The notes under the pieces: generated by a model
Told to the model about the DNA's origin: nothing
What the model saw: only the letters and a program-made list of their open reading frames with translations
Database searches by the model: none
Shown: piece by piece, positions 57,943-64,000 of the stretch
Layout of the letters: each line of letters opens with the position of its first letter
Numbering within the stretch: the stretch's first letter is position 1
From: Lepisosteus oculatus
Taxonomy: Eukaryota; Chordata; Actinopteri; Semionotiformes; Lepisosteidae
Length of the DNA: 64,000 nucleotides
NCBI RefSeq assembly: GCF_040954835.1
Contig: NC_090709.1
Coordinates: forward strand, 46,580,976-46,644,975
Direction of reading: 5' to 3'
Made by a program: the position numbers and the translations under genes

Positions 57943-58119
57943 TAGCTAAGTGCATCCCCATTTGGGAGCTGCCCCTTATCAAAAGAAAACATCTTTAAAT
58001 CAGCCTGCATGAATAGCTTCTCTGTGGCTGCACCACAGAGATAAAGAGAGAGATGGGGCCTCATTTGGGAAAGCACAACAACACTTAATTCTGTCTTATT
58101 AATAAGCATTGCCGCTACA
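57943..58119 (-). mobile_element. 3' LTR of copy 2, proximal (U3) part
   Basis: On the minus strand it begins TGTAGCGGCAATGC directly after the polypurine tract and runs to the R insertion point at TTAGC/TAGC. Confidence 0.8.
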
Positions 58120-58134
58120 TATCCCCCCTTTTTG
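58120..58134 (-). other. Polypurine tract of retroelement copy 2
   Basis: On the minus strand AAAAAGGGGGGATA immediately precedes the TGTAG of the 3' LTR. This is the expected place and composition for plus-strand priming, and it fixes the 3' end of the internal region. Confidence 0.8.
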
Positions 58135-58587
58135 AAGGTCACAAGGTCCTGAGGCGTTGTTGCCTTCAAAACAAAACACAGTTAAGTGATGTCCCTTGTC
58201 ATTAGAACATTAACCTTAAATGTCTACATTACTCCTCAAGAATTCATACCGGAACCAGCATTGGGAACAAACAGGATGAATAACATCTGGAGTATGTATA
58301 AACACGGTAGGAGACATCATCTCAGTCTAGGCATTACACATCGGGAAGTTCACTGTCAATATCTGATACCTCTGTAGGCAGATATTTGGGAAGAAGTAAC
58401 TTCATTTCTTTTGACATGCTACCCGGAGTACATCTTGATGTAAGAGTACAGCATTCAGAGTACATCCAGTCATGACCCAGCTACCCGGCAGTAGTGTTAC
58501 AATAACAACAGTTCCTGTTCCCAACTACCTGATAAACCACGACACCTGTGTTGGGCACCTGCCAGGGTGGGTTGGAGGTTTGTTCCA
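58135..58587 (-). other. 3' untranslated or decayed C-terminal region of copy 2
   Basis: Between the last readable coding block and the polypurine tract. It has short broken frames only. No reverse transcriptase, integrase or other domain seen. Confidence 0.5.
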
Positions 58588-61500
58588 TTAAAGCAAACTA
58601 ACTACCTGTACCTCTTCAGGGCGTAGTGTTACTTGGATTTCTATCCAATTCAATAGTGTGGCACCTGAAGGCATCCACGACCTCCAGTTTGGTCTTATGT
58701 TGTCTGGTTCCAGACCGTACAGTGTTAAGTTACCATGCTGTACTATGGCCTCCTCGGGAACTTGCAGGAAACTGTTGGTTAGGTGGCTGCATTGTGGTAG
58801 CTGTATCATGCCTGTCACAAGTCATAGTGACAGTTAAGTGAGATGTGCTGACCAGCCATTTACTTCCCACCTGCTCTTCATGGAGTTCATTAACCTCCCT
58901 CTGCTCGTTAGTAGCTTTACACCCTTCATTGGTGAATCATTTAGACACAGCCAATGGATAGCTTTGGTAGCCATACCCATCTCAAGATTAGGAACCAAAT
59001 TCAATATTGGATTGCCTTCTGGGTGAGCTATGAGCGATGGGGTGGTTAATGTCACATACTCCTCTACTGAGAAGAGTGGAATCAAGTTGGTTGGGAATTG
59101 TGCCATGGCTAGACTGGCTACAGTGGCACTAAGCTCCCTTAACAGGTCTTGTGTCAACATTCTGGCCTGTTGCACACAAGCATTAACCCACTGTATAACA
59201 CCGGCAATCATGTCCACTGGTTGGGGGATAAGGTTTAACCCTGTTGCATAGGAAATTGCCTGTAGGGTTTTCCCTAAGCTTTCCAACTTTTGCTGCTGTT
59301 GATACAGTCTGTCACTACCCTCTGGCATCTCTGACACCTGCCTTCTTGGGGCAGTCAGGGTGAGAGTGCCAGTAGCAAACAAACCTACCAGAAATAGCAA
59401 ATGCACAACAGTGGCGGCAGCAATCAGTCCTTCCAAAAGTCTTTTAGGGTGGCTGATCCCAGTCATCTCCTTCTGAGTGACTGTTGCCTTTCTAAGCTGG
59501 CGCAGCGTGTACATGGTGTCTTTCTCAGTATGCCATGTGGCATCTTGGGCACCAACATCCTGGAAATCTGTGGAGATCTGACGCAGCTGCTGATGCTGCT
59601 CCTCCAATTCCAGGGTATCTGCTTTTTCGATTTGTTCATGCCGATGCTCTAGGAACCCTGCAGGGGGCGGTGCAGCTGTGGAGCACGCCTGACCCTCGGC
59701 TGAGTGGTCATTTGGAGCACCTGAGTGATCTGGAATTGTTACCCCATTTTCACTGTTCAGGTCCACCCTGCACACTTCCTGATTGAGGAATCCCTCTATC
59801 GGCATGTTTACAGTTGTTCGCTGGGGGCCGGTGTAGGACACCTGCTCGCTCCCCCCTTCTCTCGCTAGGGGTTCAGGGAGCTGCCCCAGCACTGAGATAG
59901 CCAGTTCACAGTCTTCGAACTCGCTTTCACCCACCAGGCCCATGTCAGTGCAGGCGGGGATTCTGACACCCCACTTTTCCGTGTTCTGCACTGGCAGGCG
60001 GGTGGCTTGACCATCCAGCTCCAGTCTGGCTGAACCACTGTTGGTCAGACTCAGACTGACAGACTGAGCTGGTGGCTGTAGGAAAACCGGCTTGGCTTTC
60101 ATTCCCTGTCCCTTCTGGGGGACTGGGTGTGTTGGAAACCCTGCCGTTGAGGCAGGAAAATCAGGTCGGTCTCACTCACTACCTGGTAGTTGTGAGAAAT
60201 AATGTTACCTGACTGCAGTTTCCCTGGGTCACTGGGTGGCCCAGTGACAGCTGCTCAAGCAGATCCTCACTAATAGAGGACCTCTCAGTGCTAAGGGTGA
60301 GGGCTACATCACCAACCTGCTCTCCTGCCATCTGGATCCCTTCCACTTCCTCTTGGGTGCCAGGGTGCACAGGGAAAGTTCCTTTTCATCGCCAGGTGGG
60401 GAGATCTGCTCCTCTTTAGGGATGTAAAAGGGGTGTGCTTCACCTGGTGGATCAGGCGGCTGCTTGGAGCACCACTCCTATGGCATGGAGGCTGTTGTGA
60501 CCTCAGCCGGGACATGACTTCCCTGTATATCCGGGGAACAAGAAAATATTTGTATTTCTTCTCCAGAGTGAACAGAAGGAATCTCCACATAGGCTTCTGT
60601 TTTCGGTGGGCACTGTGTGAACAAACTCTGCCTCTTGGCCCCCCTTTCCTTCTGTACAGAAGGCTTAGGAGCCTTCACCTGTTTCTACACCTTGCCTTTC
60701 TGGTGATCCACCAAAGGTTCCTCTCTGAGTCGCATGCCCTTTTCTTTTTCTACCGGTTTGAGCTTGCTGTATGACATCAAACACCTTTCAACCTCAGTGT
60801 CAATCAATGTCTCGCTGGGTAAGACATCTCCCATGGCAGCCTTGAGGTAAAAGCTTCCTGCTTTTCCTCTCTGTTTTACTGCCTGCTCTGTGACTTCAGG
60901 GGTGGAGTCAGCACTCGCTTGGGAGTGGCTGACCTCATCCAGGCAGGAACCCTTCCGCTCAATCAGACAGACTGAGGGAGGGAGAGGGGGCGGGTCTCCG
61001 CCTCCTCCAGTGGAGAGTATCAGCTCATTCACGCTTCCGGCAGCCTTGGGGAGCGGTTGTCTCTGTCCTAATAAAACTTGTTCAAGCCTGGCCAGGCGGG
61101 CGGCTACTGAATCCTTTTGTTCAGCTTTATCTAGCCCTTTCCCTCCCCCGGTGTTCTCATGGCACTTAGGACGCTGGGTGCGGTCCTGTGTGCCTGCTTT
61201 GGAACGGGGCTTAGCCAGCTCAGGAGCCTGTGCTCCTTCAAGCAGGGGGGAGTTAACCCTGCTGGCTCTGACGGCGAACACAGTCGCTTTAACAGCTTTT
61301 TGCTCAGAGCGACTTTGGACATCATACTCCCAGGCTTTCTGCACGAATCTCTTAATATCAGTCATTTTCATGGTCTGTGCATCTGTATGCATTAAGATCA
61401 TCTTTCTGACTGACCGGTGGAGATTCGCAATGAATAAACCCTTGAAATGTGTATTCTCTTCGCAACCCTCATCATTTCCCCCTGCAAAATAAGTTCTAAG

Positions 61501-61953
61501 TCTCTCGTAATATTCGCGAGGGGACTCTGCTCTCTCGTGCTTAATGTTAAGGACGGCGGCTATCGCGGCAGTCGGGTCAATAAACGCACTGTATTCTCGG
61601 ATAAGTGCTTGACACAGCTCTTCAAAGTCATCACAGACTTTCTTCATCTGCCTAGCCATCCACTCATGTACAGCTCTGCTGCTAGTTTTCCTGACCAGAA
61701 ACACTTTCTCCTGTTCTGTAGCGTTTGGCAGGTACTGCAGGGTATACCTGAGGTCTTGAATATAACTCTCGATATTATTCTCTGACACTGCAGGGTCAAT
61801 TCTCTCCATGTCCTTCGCTAGCTCTCTCAGAGAATGGAGGTTTATTCTCCTAGCTTCTCCGCTGATGGAGATATGACGGAGATCGTGGTCAGACCTGTCG
61901 CTGCTAGAGAGAGTGCTTAATAGCGACTCGAATTCAGACCTTTTAGCAACCAT
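58588..61953 (-). pseudogene. Retroelement polyprotein frame, copy 2, broken
   Basis: The counterpart of 1-3053. The Gag-like part is open from the ATG at 61953 to TAG at 60685-60687, where copy 1 has TGG (Trp). The altered protease-like LIDTE is also present here. The middle has several deletions relative to copy 1 (about 43 codons in all) and a one-base loss near 60157. The frame then reopens from 60102 and runs 422 codons through the hydrophobic segment to TAA at 58834-58836. A last block (58588-58818) continues the homology in another frame and includes NLTLYG and WMPSGATLLNW. This copy shows how copy 1 is likely to end beyond the window. Confidence 0.75.
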
Positions 61954-62236
61954 CGTTAAACTTAAAGAGTATTACTTTTAAGTACGAAATCACAGTTCTA
62001 CCACAGAAAACCACAAGATCAAGTATGCAATCAACCCGGTAGATCGCAAAAGATCACAAAACAATCAAGCACTGCTTAAAGAGCAAGGGGAACTTTTTTC
62101 CTTTCGGCTTTCAGCACACTGTATTGTCGTGTATGAAACCCGCGGCATTTTATATTGAATAATTATGCTTGGTTGACTCATTTCAGTCTTATCATAGCCC
62201 AGGTATGACTGAAATGAGTCCAGGGACGCCAATAAA
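61954..62236 (-). other. 5' leader and primer-binding region of copy 2
   Basis: Closely similar to 3054-3318. Next to the LTR the minus strand reads TTTATTGGCGTCCCTGGAC, the primer-binding-site counterpart. A short duplication near 62175-62220 places CTGAAATGAGTC twice in opposite orientation. Confidence 0.6.
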
Positions 62237-63594
62237 TGTAGTGTGCTCTCTGAAGGCACCAGTTCTGTAGGGTTTGGGCATTTACGGGGACATTTATTAA
62301 TTGTAGCCGTAAATCACAAAATGATTCTTTTGATGGCCTCAGAATCAAACCACGCGATATAACTCAAACAACGCACACACACGGGTACTAATACACGAGG
62401 ATACATTTATTAATACATAGAATATGCATATAAACCTAACAGATCTTATTGAGAGGGTTATCAGAATACAAAAGGTATATATACAATCAGTTACAAAGAG
62501 TTACATATATCAAGAGGACATACGTTTAGTATATCATTCATTTAGACCGTTTCATAAAGTGAACTTGGTTACAACTTCTACATTAGATACTGAAAACAAG
62601 TACATAACTCTTAGGAATTAAATTGATATCAACTGGTTGGGATAACAATTGAATTCTCAAGCTGTAATGCAGTGAAGTTGAATACTCATCCAATCTTTGG
62701 GGATTCAGATCTCCTGCGGGCTCTCTGGCTCCGTGCCAGGCTGTGCTGTGCTGCTTGCGACGGTGCGCTGCAGATGGTCACTGACCGGCTAGTTAGTGTT
62801 GGCTTTAACTAGCAAAGTTTGTGCACAGGAGAAAAGATGACTGTGGGTCCCAACAAGTCAGGAAGAGGACCGGTTCGTTCCTGATGAAGTGCTAGCTCTG
62901 AATAGTGATTCCACAGTTCCGACCTGTTCACGAGGCTTGCTGCTGATGCTAACGTCGGGTGTATCCTCTGGTTACTCTCTGGCAACCTCCGCTCTAGACT
63001 CTTAGAACAAAGGAAAGTTCTGGCACTCAGACACACTGGCCGTTCCGTGGTTGTCCAGGCTCAGGATGGTCAGGAGGCACGCTGCGAGAATGTCCTTCCC
63101 TTGGGAGCCTTCTGCTCCTGGGCCGTCTTGCCCTGGAATTCTCCTTTGAATTGTCCAAAAAAGTTCACAGAATTCTCTCAGGCCCTCTGTGTTGCCTGTT
63201 GTTACCTGGAGGAACTTCAGCTCATTCATTGGCTGAAAGTTCCATGGGCATCAGAGTCCTACGTGGGTTACTCGGCCCTACCAGTCCCTGATTGGTTGAT
63301 CAAGGTGAGATATGAGTCACTTACTCCTGACACTTAGGAATGCAGTCCAGATGTCCATCTGGCACTCCCTAGACAGATAGGCGCCAATGGATGACCATTG
63401 ATCATGATAGCCAGGCTTAGCTAAGTGCATCCTCCTTTGGAAGCTGTCCCTTATCAAAAGAAAACATCTTTAAATCAGCCTGCATGAAGAGTTTCTCTGT
63501 GGCTGCACCACAGAGATGAACAGAGAGATGAGGCCTCATTTGGGAAAGTACCGCAACACTTAATTCTGTCTTATTAACAAGCATTGCCGCTACA
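62237..63594 (-). mobile_element. 5' LTR of retroelement copy 2
   Basis: On the minus strand it begins TGTAGCGGCAATGC and ends GAGAGCACACTACA, 1,358 bp. It is complete relative to 43755-45157. It differs from its own 3' LTR by many substitutions and a deletion at the U5 edge of the latter, so the insertion is old or the two LTRs come from different elements. Confidence 0.85.
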
Positions 63595-64000
63595 CGGGTT
63601 TGCTTCAGCCTTTGATAAAAAAAGTGATCTGATCTGAAACTATCCAGCTTACAATCTCTGAGGTAGTTGTCACTAAACTCGGACATGATGTGGCACACAT
63701 GTGCCGTGTGCCTTTACTTTTGTAAAAAACTGGTATCGGGAAAAGTTTCTTAATATTTCTTTTGATTAGCATGCAAGAAAATGTGATCATTACCTATGGA
63801 ATTTCCCGCCAGCGTGGAGCTTGAATTCACAATCTTGAGATTCAGTGTTCAAGAGTCACAGAAGAGGTCGGCCTGGTCTTCAGTTTGCCAACGATAAGCT
63901 CCGGCAGTGCTTCTCTGTAAAGCAAATTGTTCGGATCGGTTATGTGGGACGGCACTTCGATACTAAGATCTTTTGCAGCACACGCATGGTTTCCCCCTTC
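63595..64000. other. tRNA-cluster spacer with S1 copy 4 and a tRNA-Lys-like relic
   Basis: 63668-63722 is the S1 block (CTCGGACATGATGTGGC, GTGCCGTGTGCC). On the minus strand at about 63795-63860, TGACTCTTGAAC ... AATCTCAAGATTGTGAATTC and AAGCTCCACGCTGGCGGG resemble the anticodon and T arms of tRNA-Lys(CUU) with an insertion in the anticodon stem. This is a low-confidence relic. Confidence 0.4.

Larger units (their letters stand above)
50963..63594 (-). mobile_element. LTR retroelement copy 2, pol-less, with nested R and Tc1 insertions
   Basis: Read on the minus strand: 5' LTR (62237-63594), primer-binding region, Gag-like frame, membrane-segment frame, polypurine tract (58120-58134), 3' LTR (58119 down to 50963) interrupted by R copy B. 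The two LTR pieces (57943-58119 and 50963-52097) sum to about 1,310 bases, the normal LTR length, and match adjacent parts of the consensus. The host flanks (ACTAA at 50958-50962, CGGGT at 63595-63599) do not form a target duplication, so the ends may have been exchanged by recombination. The internal body of about 4.1 kb has no reverse transcriptase or integrase. Confidence 0.8.

Noticed and set aside
58588..60102. Typical retroviral envelope gene
   Set aside because: One hydrophobic segment is present, but I see no signal peptide, furin-type cleavage site or CX6CC-like motif, so I call it only a membrane-segment region.

Overview
The window is vertebrate nuclear DNA, most likely from a ray-finned fish. 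The evidence is one giant exon of the interferon-inducible very large GTPase (VLIG/GVIN) family, which is expanded in fishes; intact Tc1-type transposons; an L2 LINE and tRNA-derived SINEs; and tRNA genes of vertebrate type. I cannot name the species. There are no operons, ribosome binding sites or CRISPR arrays. Most short open frames are chance or lie inside repeats.

Layout. 1-4.6 kb: the 5' part of an LTR retroelement on the minus strand (copy 1). It carries one uninterrupted reading frame of more than 1,000 codons that leaves the window at the left edge. 4.6-8.5 kb: truncated copy C of a long non-coding DNA transposon, here called the R family. 8.55-9.85 kb: a further LTR. 10.2-11.1 kb: a decayed Tc1 relic. 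11.2-12.15 kb: two possible small coding exons on the minus strand. 12.2-14.4 kb: a decayed hAT element with a second LTR family nested inside it. 15.8-20.5 kb: complete R copy A. 21.8-28.7 kb: the GVIN-like gene, the only host protein gene I can support, with one frameshift. 28.8-31.5 kb: a relic of a second GVIN 3' end, an L2 LINE and a SINE with an expanded GT-rich core.

33.3-51 kb is a cluster of about 15 tRNA genes and tRNA relics (Trp, Ile, Ser, Thr, Ala, Arg, Lys, Leu, Gly, Asp). Only tRNA-Ala(UGC) and tRNA-Lys(UUU) look whole or nearly so. The spacers between them are diverged duplicates of one another. Tc1 copy A sits next to the tRNA-Ile, and an isolated LTR lies at 43.8-45.2 kb.

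51-63.6 kb is one nested stack. A second retroelement copy (minus strand, 50963-63594) has its 3' LTR edge inside the acceptor stem of a tRNA-Asp gene. That 3' LTR is split by complete R copy B (52098-57942), and R copy B is split by Tc1 copy B (52851-54480). The last 400 bases return to tRNA-cluster spacer.

The order of events can be read from the nesting: tRNA cluster, then LTR element, then R element, then Tc1. The two Tc1 copies differ by about four bases in 1,630, so they are the youngest insertions. The most unusual items are the pol-less, single-frame Gag-to-membrane-segment ORF; the R family, which has TA target sites, near-palindromic arms and tRNA-like modules; and the shared downstream flank attached to different tRNA isotypes.
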